A stretch of DNA of 21,239 nt, from contig CAMDHL010000007.1 in NCBI GenBank assembly GCA_945898105.1, positions 1 through 21,239 on the forward strand. The letters run 5' to 3'. The stretch is from Comamonas sp. lk (lineage in GTDB: Bacteria > Pseudomonadota > Gammaproteobacteria > Burkholderiales > Burkholderiaceae_C). The number at the start of each line of letters is the position of its first letter. Positions within the stretch are counted from its first letter, which is position 1. The notes beneath the pieces are model-generated. The model saw only the letters and a program-made list of their open reading frames with translations, searched no databases and was not told the origin of the DNA. Positions 7,302 to 14,619 of this stretch are shown piece after piece. The position numbers and the translations under genes were made by a program.

Positions 7302-7583
7302 CTGATTTCATGACTGTACTTAAAGTCCGCAAATCTGATTCCAACATGTTTAATTTAGTGACCTATTTTTGTAGGTGCTAATAGTATCCACGATTTTTAC
7401 ATGGGTTACACACTTTTGTCACATTTTTTTGAAAATTTTTTTATAGGGGAAATCGAATTCAAATTCGCACTTCAAACTTGCCCGAAATTTCTAATTGAAA
7501 TCATCAGCACGCATCCCACCAATTGCTAAAAACTCGCAATCGCTTAGACTGAAACGCAAGTCAACTTTTACAAGCCACCCAGC
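7302..7583. other. AT-rich divergent intergenic region between YkgJ and NRDE genes
   Basis: This 282-bp spacer should hold both promoters. It is clearly more AT-rich than its surroundings, with T- and A-tracts at about 7424-7445. It contains a near-palindrome CGAATT (7454-7459) CA AATTCG (7462-7467) and a loose direct repeat of ATCTGATT (around 7302 and 7333). I could not assign -35/-10 boxes with confidence and found no coding potential. Confidence 0.4.
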
Positions 7584-8342
7584 ATGTGCCTCATCGCTTG
7601 GAACTGGCAGCCCCATTCGGACCTGCCGCTTTTTCTTGTCGCCAATCGCGATGAGTATTACGCGCGACCTACGTTGCCTTTGCATGCTTGGACGGACGCT
7701 TCGATTTTCGCTGGAAAAGACTTGCAAGCGGGTGGCACCTGGCTTGGCCTTGGCCCTGGAGGCCGCTTGGCAGCACTCACCAATGTGCGTGATTTCCTTA
7801 ACCAACGCGACAGTGCCCCCTCGCGCGGCGCGCTGGTCAGCGCCTTTCTCAATAGTGACGTGAGCGGTAGTGCGTATCTGCAATCCATCATGCAGGATTC
7901 AGCGCGATACAACCCCTTCAACCTGCTGGTGTACGACGGTCAAACCTTGCTCGGTTTTGAAAGCCAGGGTGCGCGCATTGTTGCGATGCAGCCCGGCATT
8001 AGCGCCGTTTCTAACGCGGGGTTTAACACGCCCTGGCCCAAGTTGGTGGCGCTAAAAAATGGGCTGCAGCGGTGGGTGGAACAGCAGGCACATCCGCAGG
8101 CGCCAGGCAGCGATGCCTTGTTTGATCTATTGGCGCACGATCAGCCGGCCCCGGATGCGCAACTGCCGAACACCGGCATCCCCTTAGAGCGCGAACGGGC
8201 ACTGTCCAGCGCCTTCATCCGCAGCGAGGACTATGGCACCCGCGCCAGTAGCCTCTTCATGCTGCGGCGCAACAGCGCGCGCTTGATAGAACGCAGCTTT
8301 GACGCGCAAGGCTGCAGGGGCGAAGTCAGCCTGGAAATCTGA
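7584..8342 (+). CDS. NRDE family protein (TANGO2 homologue)
   Basis: This 252-residue protein of the NRDE/TANGO2 family begins MCLIAWNWQP, with the invariant Cys at position 2. The name-giving NRDE tetrad is at 21-24, followed by GGTWLGLG (about 49-56) and LAALTNVRDF. Later family elements include NPFNLLVYDG, the S-N-A-G turn, and the C-terminal stretch SAFIRSEDYGTRASSLFML. The fold belongs to the Ntn-hydrolase-like group. Animal TANGO2 is linked to metabolic crises and haem or lipid handling, but the bacterial role is not settled. The start is fixed by Cys2 at the mature N-terminus. It is divergent from the YkgJ gene, and a weak terminator follows the stop. Length is normal and the frame is intact. 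Confidence 0.93.
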   Translation: MCLIAWNWQPHSDLPLFLVANRDEYYARPTLPLHAWTDASIFAGKDLQAGGTWLGLGPGGRLAALTNVRDFLNQRDSAPSRGALVSAFLNSDVSGSAYLQSIMQDSARYNPFNLLVYDGQTLLGFESQGARIVAMQPGISAVSNAGFNTPWPKLVALKNGLQRWVEQQAHPQAPGSDALFDLLAHDQPAPDAQLPNTGIPLERERALSSAFIRSEDYGTRASSLFMLRRNSARLIERSFDAQGCRGEVSLEI

Positions 8343-8344
8343 AA

Positions 8345-8369
8345 GGCTCTTGCCAAAAGAAGCCGTTTT
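8345..8369 (+). terminator. Weak terminator after the NRDE gene
   Basis: GGCTCTT (8345-8351) and AAGAAGCC (8357-8364) pair with one bulge around a 5-base loop and are followed by GTTTTC. The position directly after the stop fits termination. The U-tract is short, so it may be inefficient. Confidence 0.4.
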
Positions 8370-8471
8370 CGATTGCCATTAGCTGCGGCATATCTGTTGG
8401 GCTCTAGACTCTCGCGATAACCATTATTAAAAAGGCAATAATCGCCGCTCATCAACAGGGATGCAGCAACG

Positions 8472-8741
8472 ATGACAGTCACACTCAATAGATACGAAAT
8501 ATTGCATAGGGCCAACGGTTTCATGCGCGATTTTGCCGATGCGCATTACGAAATGGGCGAGGCGCAAAACTTCATTCGGGGTTTGTGCGATGTGTTCGGC
8601 TTTTCGAACAAGCGCATGCACAGCTTTGACCAGCGCATCAAAATGCAGCTAAGCCAAATAAATTACGCTTTACGATGTGCAGGGCAGACGTCTCAGACGT
8701 TTAAAAGTGGCCTTTTTATTGACCGTGCCGTCGCTCTTTGA
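8472..8741 (+). pseudogene. N-terminal remnant of an MmeI-like type II restriction-modification enzyme
   Basis: This 89-codon frame has in residues 14-57 the conserved first block of MmeI-type/BREX-like class I DNA methyltransferases. The pattern is a start of the type F-x-x-x-[FW]-A, then H-Y-E-x-G-E-[AT]-Q-x-F, a hydrophobic helix and D-V-F-G-F, then a basic stretch and [FY]-[DE]-x-x-[IV]-K. Here this appears as ADAHYEMGEAQNFIRGLCDVF followed by SNKRMHSFDQRIK. In intact enzymes this block precedes a PD-(D/E)XK nuclease core and a long methyltransferase domain, 900 residues or more in total. Here similarity stops at about residue 58, a short unrelated tail leads to a stop, and nnrD follows on the other strand. 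The rest of the gene is gone. It could be an expressed short protein, but a deletion scar is more likely. Recognition is by pattern memory, not by search. Confidence 0.6.
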
Positions 8742-8756
8742 AAGCCGGGCGGCTAA

Positions 8757-9635
8757 CTAACTATTTATTACCCGCCTGATCTCCAGCGCCACTTCCATCG
8801 GCGTCAGCCCCACCGGGCCCACACCCTGCGACACTAGGCGGTCAGCGGCCACCGCGTGGACTTGAACCGCCAGGCAGGTAGCTTCCCAAAGGCTTAAGTT
8901 ATGCCGCAGGCCCTGCGCAGCAAGTGCGGCCATGCTGCCGGTTAACACATCACCCATTCCACCGACGGCCATGCCGGGGTTGCCGTCCATGCATTGCTGC
9001 GGCTCTTGGCCCGGTGCGCCGACCAGGCTGTGTTGCCCTTTGAGTACGGCGATGGCGTGCGTGTGCGCGACCAGCGCGTGCAAGGCGCTGGGGCGGTCGG
9101 CTTGGACATCATGGTTGCTGCAGCCCAGCAGGCGCGCGGCTTCGCCAGGGTGCGGCGTGAGGCTGCAGGCGTTTGGACGCAGGCGCAGCGCGTCCAGAAG
9201 GCTTTCGTGTGTTGCCAGCAGTGTGAGCGCGTCGGCGTCGATGACCAATGGACCGACCCAAGCCAGCGCGGCTTGAAGCCATCGTTGCGCCACGCTGTCC
9301 AGCCCCAACCCGGGGCCGATGGCGATCACATCGGGGGCGATGGTTGCCAGTGCCTGCGCGGGGTCGTCGTAGCGGTCCGCCGCGTGCACCATCATCTCGG
9401 GTTGCTCCGGCACTATATGTGCGCTGGCTGCGTCCAGCATCATCAGCACCGTGTAGCCAGCGCCGCTGTAGAGCGAGGCCCGCCCGGCTAAGACCAGAGC
9501 CCCAGACATGGTGGGCGCACCGCCAATCAGCAGCACTTTGCCGCTGTCGCCTTTGTTCGCGGCGGCGCGGCGTACCAGGCGTCGCGTCAGGGGGAGGGCG
9601 TTGAGTAATTTAATTGGATTTGCAGACTGAGGCAT
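8757..9635 (-). CDS. nnrD: ADP-dependent (S)-NAD(P)H-hydrate dehydratase, stand-alone
   Basis: This enzyme restores hydrated, inactive NAD(P)H (NADHX) using ADP or ATP. The 292-residue protein is the C-terminal YjeF/carbohydrate-kinase domain only. It shows KGDSGKVLLIGGAPTMSGA (28-46), AIGPGLG (105-111), VIDADALTLL (131-140), LTPHPGEAARLL (159-170) and the nucleotide-binding block GNPGMAVGGMGDVLTG (218-233). The NnrE epimerase half that is fused to it in many bacteria is absent and must be elsewhere or dispensable. I chose the ATG at 9635 (MPQSAN); the frame extends to a TTG at 9659 without added conserved residues. The gene ends 15 bp from the MmeI-like remnant on the other strand. It diverges from the DUF4864 gene over a 217-bp spacer. 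Confidence 0.93.
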   Translation of the reverse strand: MPQSANPIKLLNALPLTRRLVRRAAANKGDSGKVLLIGGAPTMSGALVLAGRASLYSGAGYTVLMMLDAASAHIVPEQPEMMVHAADRYDDPAQALATIAPDVIAIGPGLGLDSVAQRWLQAALAWVGPLVIDADALTLLATHESLLDALRLRPNACSLTPHPGEAARLLGCSNHDVQADRPSALHALVAHTHAIAVLKGQHSLVGAPGQEPQQCMDGNPGMAVGGMGDVLTGSMAALAAQGLRHNLSLWEATCLAVQVHAVAADRLVSQGVGPVGLTPMEVALEIRRVINS

Positions 9636-9852
9636 GAGGTCTATTGTGAGCCCACGCAAAACTTTGGATCTCAGGTGTCGGTTGCTCGCTTGGGTAGCGC
9701 TTTGACAGGAAACAATAGCCCGAGGCGCTAAAGGGCCTGTGCCTTAGGACTCGCGCAGGCATCATGTTTAAATATCCAATGAAAGTTTGGGTAAAGGTAC
9801 TCCCTACGCCAAAAGGCTGGCGCGCGGGAAATGTCTAAAAGAGGGAATTAGT

Positions 9853-10293
9853 ATGTGTAACTTACGATTTTTAGCACTGGCTTGCCTATGGTCGATGGTC
9901 GTTTTTTTCGGCCCGCGGGCCATTGCAGCCGAACCCTTAGAGTCTGGCGACCGGGCGGCGGTGCGGCAGGTTATTGAAGCGCAGCTAGCCGCGTTTGCAG
10001 CTGACGACGCGCAACAGGCGTTCTCTTATGCCAGCCCGACGATTCAGGAAACGTTTATTACTGCGCGCAATTTCCTGGACATGGTGCGCATTGCCTATCC
10101 GGTGGTCTACCGCCCGGCCAGCCTGAGTTTTCAGGTGCCGTATTTGCAGGGCAATGAGGTTTGGCAAAACGTGGAGATGCGTGATTCGGCGGGCGTACCT
10201 TGGACGGCGATCTACACTTTGCTGCGCCAGCCAGATGGTTTGTGGCGGATTAGCGGCTGTGTGCTGCGGCGAGGCTTGGGACAGGCGGTTTAG
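9853..10293 (+). CDS. DUF4864 protein with signal peptide (periplasmic)
   Basis: This 146-residue protein has a typical Sec signal peptide: a short N-region (MCNLR), a hydrophobic core (FLALACLWSMVVFF) and an AIAA cleavage site near residues 23-26. The mature part begins with a helix (DRAAVRQVIEAQLAAFAADD) and continues QAFSYASPTIQETF, then an antiparallel-sheet part ending LWRISGCVL. This layout matches DUF4864, a small NTF2/SnoaL-like family of unknown function. The start ATG at 9853 is supported by AGAGGG about 10 bases upstream; an in-frame upstream extension to 9787 lacks a signal sequence and is not used. A perfect TTGACA (9702-9707) lies upstream, but no good -10 at the right spacing was found. 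Confidence 0.8.
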   Translation: MCNLRFLALACLWSMVVFFGPRAIAAEPLESGDRAAVRQVIEAQLAAFAADDAQQAFSYASPTIQETFITARNFLDMVRIAYPVVYRPASLSFQVPYLQGNEVWQNVEMRDSAGVPWTAIYTLLRQPDGLWRISGCVLRRGLGQAV

Positions 10294-10719
10294 GCATGCG
10301 GGCTTGGCTGCCGCGAAAGCGCAATAGACGCAACAGGCCAAGCATCAAATGCAAATAATGTAGACGCAGGCTCAATGCGCGGCTGAAAAGGAATAAGCGC
10401 AGCAAAAGGCTATGCCGGAATAATGGCGGCAATCGGAGTAGAGCGTAATGCTCGATACCGGTCCGAAGAGCGCGAAAGCCAGTGACTAATTTGATGCACC
10501 TCGTATTCACCCCGGCATGACTGCAGGGTAAACATGACATTGAGCGCGCATTGAACTTACGGAACTACTTGATGTCGTGGGTCATCCGTGCGCACTATCG
10601 CTTCTGAGCTATCCGGAAATTTGCCTAGCCTCCCCATATTGGTTTAATCATTTAGCAGGCCCAGTATCACCCTACTGGAAGACTACCCCGTTAGATGTCG
10701 TGCACCCGCCGGCTTAGCC
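10294..10719. other. 426-bp stretch without a recognisable gene
   Basis: Between the DUF4864 stop and the end of zwf all six frames are broken or give low-quality, arginine- or leucine-rich translations typical of non-coding shadows. I saw no tRNA shape, no strong terminator and no IS ends. Weak symmetry only: GCTTGGC (10302-10308) with GCCAAGC (10337-10343). It is the longest empty stretch in the window and may be gene debris, but no parent gene was recognised. Confidence 0.5.
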
Positions 10720-12252
10720 TTAAGCTAATGTGCGCCAGGCCCGGTGGCTGTCGCTTAGCAGTTCGTCGGCCGCTACCGGACCTTCGGAGCCTGCGGCGTA
10801 GTGGGCCAGCGGGGCTTTGGGGTCTGCCCAGTATTCCTGCAAGGGCCGCACGATGTCCCAACCCGCCATCACGCTGTCCGAGCGCTGGAAGAGCGTGGCG
10901 TCGCCGATCATGCAGTCGTAAATCAGGGTTTCGTAGCCCGTGCTCGGGGCATTTTGGAAGTAGTCCTTGTAGTGGAAGTCCATGTGCACCTGGCCGATCT
11001 GGATCTTCGGCCCGGGAATTTTGGCGCCAAAAGTCAGCATCGCGCCTTCATCGGGTTGCAACTTTATGACCAGCGCATTGGGCGTGAGGGCTTCTGTGGC
11101 AGTGTCTCGGAACAGCGAAAACGGCGGCCGCTTGAACTGGATGACGATCTCGCTTTGCCGCTTGGCCATGGCCTTGCCGGTGCGCAGGTAAAAGGGCACA
11201 CCGGCCCAGCGCCAGTTGTCGATGCCTAGCCTAAGGGCGACGTAGGTCTCGGTTTTGCTGCTGGGGTTGACACCGTCTTCTTTAAGGTAACCGGCCAACG
11301 CCTGCCCGTCGCGACTGCCTGCGCTGTACTGTCCGCGCACGCTGTCGGTTACGGCATCCACGCGGTGCACCGATTGCAGCACCTTAGTTTTTTCATTGCG
11401 CACTGCGTCGGCATCAAACGAGGCGGGGGACTCCATGGCGGTCAGGGCCAGTAGTTGGAAGACGTGGTTAGGAATCATGTCGCGCATGGCGCCGGTGGTC
11501 TCGTAAAAGGCGGCGCGCTTTTCTACCCCCACCGTTTCGGCCACGGTAATTTGCACATGGTCGATATGGTCGCGGTTCCAGAGCGGCTCGAAGATGCCGT
11601 TGGCAAAGCGCATCAGCATGATGTTTTGCACGGTTTCCTTGCCTAGGAAGTGGTCCATGCGATAAATCTGGGACTCGGCCAAGCTATGACGTAGCTGGGT
11701 GTTGAGCGCCTGGGCGGAGGCCAGGTCGTGGCCAAAAGGCTTTTCAACCACCACGCGGCGCCATTGCTGGTTGGTCTCACTGACCAAGCCGGCAGCGCCG
11801 AGTTGATCCACGATGCCGCCAAAAAAGCGCGCGCCGACAGCCAAATAGAACATCACGTTGTCATTGACATGGTGGCTGATCTTGACGGCCTCCAGGCGTT
11901 TGCCCAACTCCACATACGAAGCTGCGGCCCCGAAGTCGGCGGACAAATAGGTCATGCTGGAAAGCAATCTTTTCAGATTGGCCTCGTCCAGCGTTTGGGC
12001 GTAGTGTTTGTCGGCAGCGAACGCGCGGACAGACTCTTCCACATGGCTGCGGAAGGCCTCGTCGCTCATCTCCAGTCGGTCCACGCCAATCAAAGCGAAG
12101 TTGTCAGGCAAGAGGTTGGTGCGCGCCAAGTTGTACAGCGCTGGCATGAGTAAGCGCTTGGTCAGGTCGCCGCCTGCGCCAAAGATGACGACGGTACAGG
12201 CCGGTGCGCGTTCGCCATGCAGCGTTTTTTCGTGTTCGATGTCTTGTGCCAC
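10720..12252 (-). CDS. zwf: Glucose-6-phosphate 1-dehydrogenase
   Basis: This enzyme oxidises glucose 6-phosphate to 6-phosphogluconolactone with NAD(P)+, the entry step of the oxidative pentose phosphate and Entner-Doudoroff routes. The 510-residue protein has the N-terminal nucleotide-binding motif GAGGDLTKR (25-33), EKPFG (170-174) and the active-site signature RMDHFLGKE (198-206, consensus R-I-D-H-Y-L-G-K-E) with the catalytic His. It then has the C-terminal substrate/dimer domain, including FYLRTGKAM. Length is standard. The first position of the GxSGD loop is Gly rather than Ser, as in some bacterial forms. The start ATG at 12252 lies 9 bp after the gnd stop, so gnd and zwf form one transcript. 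The 6-phosphogluconolactonase gene (pgl) is not beside them. Confidence 0.98.
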   Translation of the reverse strand: MAQDIEHEKTLHGERAPACTVVIFGAGGDLTKRLLMPALYNLARTNLLPDNFALIGVDRLEMSDEAFRSHVEESVRAFAADKHYAQTLDEANLKRLLSSMTYLSADFGAAASYVELGKRLEAVKISHHVNDNVMFYLAVGARFFGGIVDQLGAAGLVSETNQQWRRVVVEKPFGHDLASAQALNTQLRHSLAESQIYRMDHFLGKETVQNIMLMRFANGIFEPLWNRDHIDHVQITVAETVGVEKRAAFYETTGAMRDMIPNHVFQLLALTAMESPASFDADAVRNEKTKVLQSVHRVDAVTDSVRGQYSAGSRDGQALAGYLKEDGVNPSSKTETYVALRLGIDNWRWAGVPFYLRTGKAMAKRQSEIVIQFKRPPFSLFRDTATEALTPNALVIKLQPDEGAMLTFGAKIPGPKIQIGQVHMDFHYKDYFQNAPSTGYETLIYDCMIGDATLFQRSDSVMAGWDIVRPLQEYWADPKAPLAHYAAGSEGPVAADELLSDSHRAWRTLA

Positions 12253-12261
12253 AGGCGTTCC

Positions 12262-13242
12262 TTATGCTTTGCCGGGTTCTTTGTGACCGCCAAACTGCTT
12301 GCGCATGGCAGACAGCACTTTTTCTGCAAAAGTGTGATCTTTGCGCGAGCGAAAGCGGGTGTACAGCGCGGCGGTCAACACGTCAGCAGGCACGGCTTCT
12401 TCGATAGCGGCTTGGATAGTCCAGCGGCCTTCTCCCGAGTCTTCCACGTAGCCGGAGTAGGAAGCAAGTTCCGGGTCTTCGGCCAGTGAGATGGCCGTCA
12501 AGTCCAGCAGCCAGGACGAAACCACGCTGCCACGGCGCCAGAGTTCGGTGATGTCAGCTAAGTTCAGGTCGTAGCGGCGTTCGGCCGGGATGCTTTGTTG
12601 ATTGACGCCTTTGAGAATGTCCAGGCCTTCCCCGTAGGCCTGCATCAGGCCGTATTCGATACCGTTGTGCACCATCTTGACAAAGTGGCCCGAGCCGGCC
12701 GGACCGGTGTAGAGGTAGCCGTCTTCAGCCGTGGACTTACGGCCTTCGCGGCCCGGCGTTTTCTCGATAGTGCCAACGCCGGGCGCCAGGGTTTTGAAGA
12801 TCGGGTCCAGGTGGTCAAAGGCGGCTTTGTCGCCGCCGATCATCATGCAGTAGCCACGGTCCAATCCCCAGACGCCGCCGCTGGTGCCCACATCGATATA
12901 GCGGATACCTTTTTCGGCCAGCGCCTTGGCGCGGCGCACATCATCCTGGAAATTAGAGTTGCCGCCATCGATGATGATGTCACCCGCCTCTAGCAAGCCG
13001 GACAGGGTGTTGACGGTTGATTCAGTGATGGCGCCCGCGGGCAGCATCACCCAAACAGCGCGCGGTTTTTGCAGTTGGCTGATGAAAGATGCCATGTCTT
13101 TGCTGGGGGTGGCACCTTCGGTGGCGAGTTGGGCGACGCTGGCGGCGTTGGTGTCGTACACCACGCAGTTATGTCCATTGCGCATGAGCCTGCGCACGAT
13201 GTTTCCACCCATGCGCCCCAAGCCAATCATTCCTAACTGCAT
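12262..13242 (-). CDS. gnd: 6-phosphogluconate dehydrogenase (decarboxylating), short GntZ/YqeC type
   Basis: This enzyme converts 6-phosphogluconate to ribulose 5-phosphate and CO2, giving NAD(P)H. The 326-residue protein is the short form, not the ~470-residue GndA type. It has the Rossmann motif GLGRMG (7-12), [10 protein letters not shown] (91-100), [10 protein letters not shown] (117-126) and the catalytic block [14 protein letters not shown] (185-198) with Lys189, His192, Asn193 and Glu196. The second beta strand ends in VVYDTN, with Asp30 where NADP enzymes have Asn-Arg, which predicts a preference for NAD. I chose the ATG at 13242 because GGAG sits about six bases upstream. The open frame runs 73 codons further up without similarity. 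It is the first gene of the gnd-zwf unit. Confidence 0.96.
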   Translation of the reverse strand: MQLGMIGLGRMGGNIVRRLMRNGHNCVVYDTNAASVAQLATEGATPSKDMASFISQLQKPRAVWVMLPAGAITESTVNTLSGLLEAGDIIIDGGNSNFQDDVRRAKALAEKGIRYIDVGTSGGVWGLDRGYCMMIGGDKAAFDHLDPIFKTLAPGVGTIEKTPGREGRKSTAEDGYLYTGPAGSGHFVKMVHNGIEYGLMQAYGEGLDILKGVNQQSIPAERRYDLNLADITELWRRGSVVSSWLLDLTAISLAEDPELASYSGYVEDSGEGRWTIQAAIEEAVPADVLTAALYTRFRSRKDHTFAEKVLSAMRKQFGGHKEPGKA

Positions 13243-13327
13243 AAAAACTCCAGTTCTATGTAAATCGCGAAAATCGCAAAAATTATGAGTTTTGATTATG
13301 GTGCGAAACGGTGGCGCTTTGACAGGA

Positions 13328-13371
13328 CCTACGCTGACTTTGTCATAAACGAGACTCCGCCGCAGCGTAGG
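13328..13371. repeat. 9-bp inverted repeat in the gnd/FlhG-like divergent region
   Basis: CCTACGCTG (13328-13336) and CAGCGTAGG (13363-13371) are exact reverse complements separated by 26 bp. It lies 85 bp upstream of gnd and about 170 bp upstream of the FlhG-like gene. It could be a split operator or an RNA hairpin. Confidence 0.5.
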
Positions 13372-13391
13372 GAAGGTTTTCTTCGCCGCAA

Positions 13392-13442
13392 AGCCGTCAC
13401 GGCTCCGGGTTAGCGCGTAAATGACACACCTAAGCCGGCTTA
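13392..13442. promoter_or_regulatory. Two further palindromes in the gnd/FlhG-like spacer
   Basis: AGCCGT C ACGGCT (13392-13404) is symmetric about one base, and TAAGCCGGCTTA (13431-13442) is a perfect 12-bp palindrome. Both contain AGCC/GGCT half-sites, which suggests dimeric regulator sites. No known consensus was recognised. Confidence 0.4.
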
Positions 13443-13452
13443 CTCCCAACAC

Positions 13453-13479
13453 CAAGCCCATTTACACAAGCCCATTTAC
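13453..13479. repeat. Tandem 13-bp direct repeat upstream of the FlhG-like promoter
   Basis: CAAGCCCATTTAC occurs at 13453-13465 and 13467-13479 with a 14-bp period. The second copy ends 3 bp before the putative -35 box. It may be a slippage duplication or a doubled activator site. Confidence 0.7.
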
Positions 13480-13482
13480 CAA

Positions 13483-13510
13483 TTGTGAAAAATGAAAAAA
13501 GTGCTAGCAT
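13483..13510 (+). promoter_or_regulatory. Putative sigma-70 promoter of the FlhG-like gene
   Basis: TTGTGA (13483-13488) and TAGCAT (13505-13510) are 16 bp apart and lie 34 bp before the chosen ATG. An alternative -10, TATAAA (13510-13515), gives a 21-bp spacer. AAGTG and CACTT flank the -10 as a short inverted repeat. Confidence 0.45.
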
Positions 13511-13543
13511 ATAAAACACTTGTGTACGGAGCGTGCTTCTCTA

Positions 13544-14380
13544 ATGCAAAAACCAACACATTGCCAAGTTTTAGGAATCACCAGCGGCCAGTCTGGCGTC
13601 GGTAAGACTACGGTATCGGTCAATTTGGCCGTCGCCCTGCACGATATGGGTTACGCCGTGATGATTCTGGATGCCAATTCAAGCCATCACAACGCGCAAA
13701 CCGCGCTGGGTACCGTCTGCCCCTTCCACCTTGGTCATTTTTTGAATGGCGAAAAGTCACTGCGCGAGATCATTTTGAAGCGCCGCTATGGCATCAACCT
13801 GATTGCCGGCGCCTCCACCATTGAGGCGATGACGACACTCAATCCTTCCAAAGCGTCAAGGGTGCTCAAACAATTTGGTGACATGGAAAGCGAGCTCGAT
13901 TTCCTGATTGTTGATATGCCGCCGGGCACCGAGCAGTCGGTTCTGTCCTTCATGGCGAGTACCAGCCGTCGCATCATCGTGGTTCGCAATGACCAGGCTG
14001 GCGTGACCGATGCCTACGCCATGATTAAGGTGCTGTGTAGTGACTTCAAGCTGGACGAGATCCACATCATCGTCAATGGCGTGACCACTGAGGCCGAAGG
14101 AAGAAAGATGTTTGATGTGCTGGACAAAATCAGCCAACGCTTTTTGACTCGAGCCCTGCATTACCTTGGAAGCGTGTCCCAAGATGAATTAATCGTTGAT
14201 GCGGGCCAACGAAATTTTTCCGTGACCGAGTACGCTCCCACTAGCCGCGGCGCGCGTGATTTCCGCCAAATCGCCAGCAATACCAGTCACTTAGCTTTGC
14301 AAAAATTTGTCGAAGGCGGCATCGAGCATTTCATCCAGCGCCTGCTGCATTTGCACGACCTGACCTCCGAAACAGCTTAA
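13544..14380 (+). CDS. Orphan FlhG/MinD-like ParA-family ATPase with altered P-loop
   Basis: This 278-residue cytoplasmic protein is related to FlhG/YlxH/MinD ATPases, which position flagella or other cell-surface structures. The P-loop is TSGQSGVGKTT, so the usual K-G-G-x-G-K-T has Gln-Ser in place of Lys-Gly: the signature lysine of the deviant Walker A is missing while the second lysine stays. The switch I region DANSSHHNAQ is also unlike D-x-D-x-G-x-A-N. The rest is FlhG-like: DFLIVDMPPGTEQSVLSFM, then VTDAYAMIKVL, a YLGSV strand and an SRGARDFRQIA tail. No flagellar, pilus or cellulose genes are nearby. The ATG at 13544 is preferred (GGAG 12 bases upstream) over a TTG at 13520. It diverges from gnd and is followed 15 bp later by the kup remnant. 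Confidence 0.82.
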   Translation: MQKPTHCQVLGITSGQSGVGKTTVSVNLAVALHDMGYAVMILDANSSHHNAQTALGTVCPFHLGHFLNGEKSLREIILKRRYGINLIAGASTIEAMTTLNPSKASRVLKQFGDMESELDFLIVDMPPGTEQSVLSFMASTSRRIIVVRNDQAGVTDAYAMIKVLCSDFKLDEIHIIVNGVTTEAEGRKMFDVLDKISQRFLTRALHYLGSVSQDELIVDAGQRNFSVTEYAPTSRGARDFRQIASNTSHLALQKFVEGGIEHFIQRLLHLHDLTSETA

Positions 14381-14395
14381 CGATCCTTGTGTGGG

Positions 14396-14479
14396 TACCA
14401 GGAGCGCGTCTCCATTGAGCACTTGTCGCATAACTTCCATGCGGTGAAAGTGCGCTTTGGCTTTATGGGGGACATGCCG
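14396..14479 (+). pseudogene. C-terminal fragment of a Kup potassium transporter
   Basis: In the frame starting at 14381, codons at about 14396-14479 read YQERVSIEHLSHNFHAVKVR then FGFMGDMP. This matches the cytoplasmic tail of Kup/TrkD transporters, where a variant of ERV-x-[IV]-E-x-L-x-H-N-F precedes a strand ending [RY]-[FY]-G-F-M-x-x-P-D-[VI]-P. A stop follows 11 codons later, and nothing upstream in any frame belongs to the 12-helix membrane part, because the FlhG-like gene occupies that DNA. This is a scrap of a once complete ~620-codon gene, not a functional protein. The assignment rests on recognising the motif; no search was run. Confidence 0.65.
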
Positions 14480-14619
14480 GCTACGTCAAGATTTAAGCTG
14501 GGGCGTTGACAGGACGGTCCCGGAAAAGCTCAAAGCGGCTTGGTAAGCCTTGGTGACATGCCTGGATGGATCGTACCGTCGCTGCGCTCCTCGCGGTGAT
14601 GGACTGGTACAAAACTTCC

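Noticed and set aside
10250..10540. 96-codon minus-strand frame rich in Leu and Arg
   Set aside because: It overlaps the end of the DUF4864 gene and has no ribosome-binding site or motif. It looks like the antisense of low-complexity non-coding DNA.
9697..13327. Shared 14-mer GCGCTTTGACAGGA near 9698 and 13315 (and TTGACAGGA near 14507) as a common promoter element
   Set aside because: One shared 14-mer in 21 kb is close to chance, and no matching -10 boxes were found at proper spacing.
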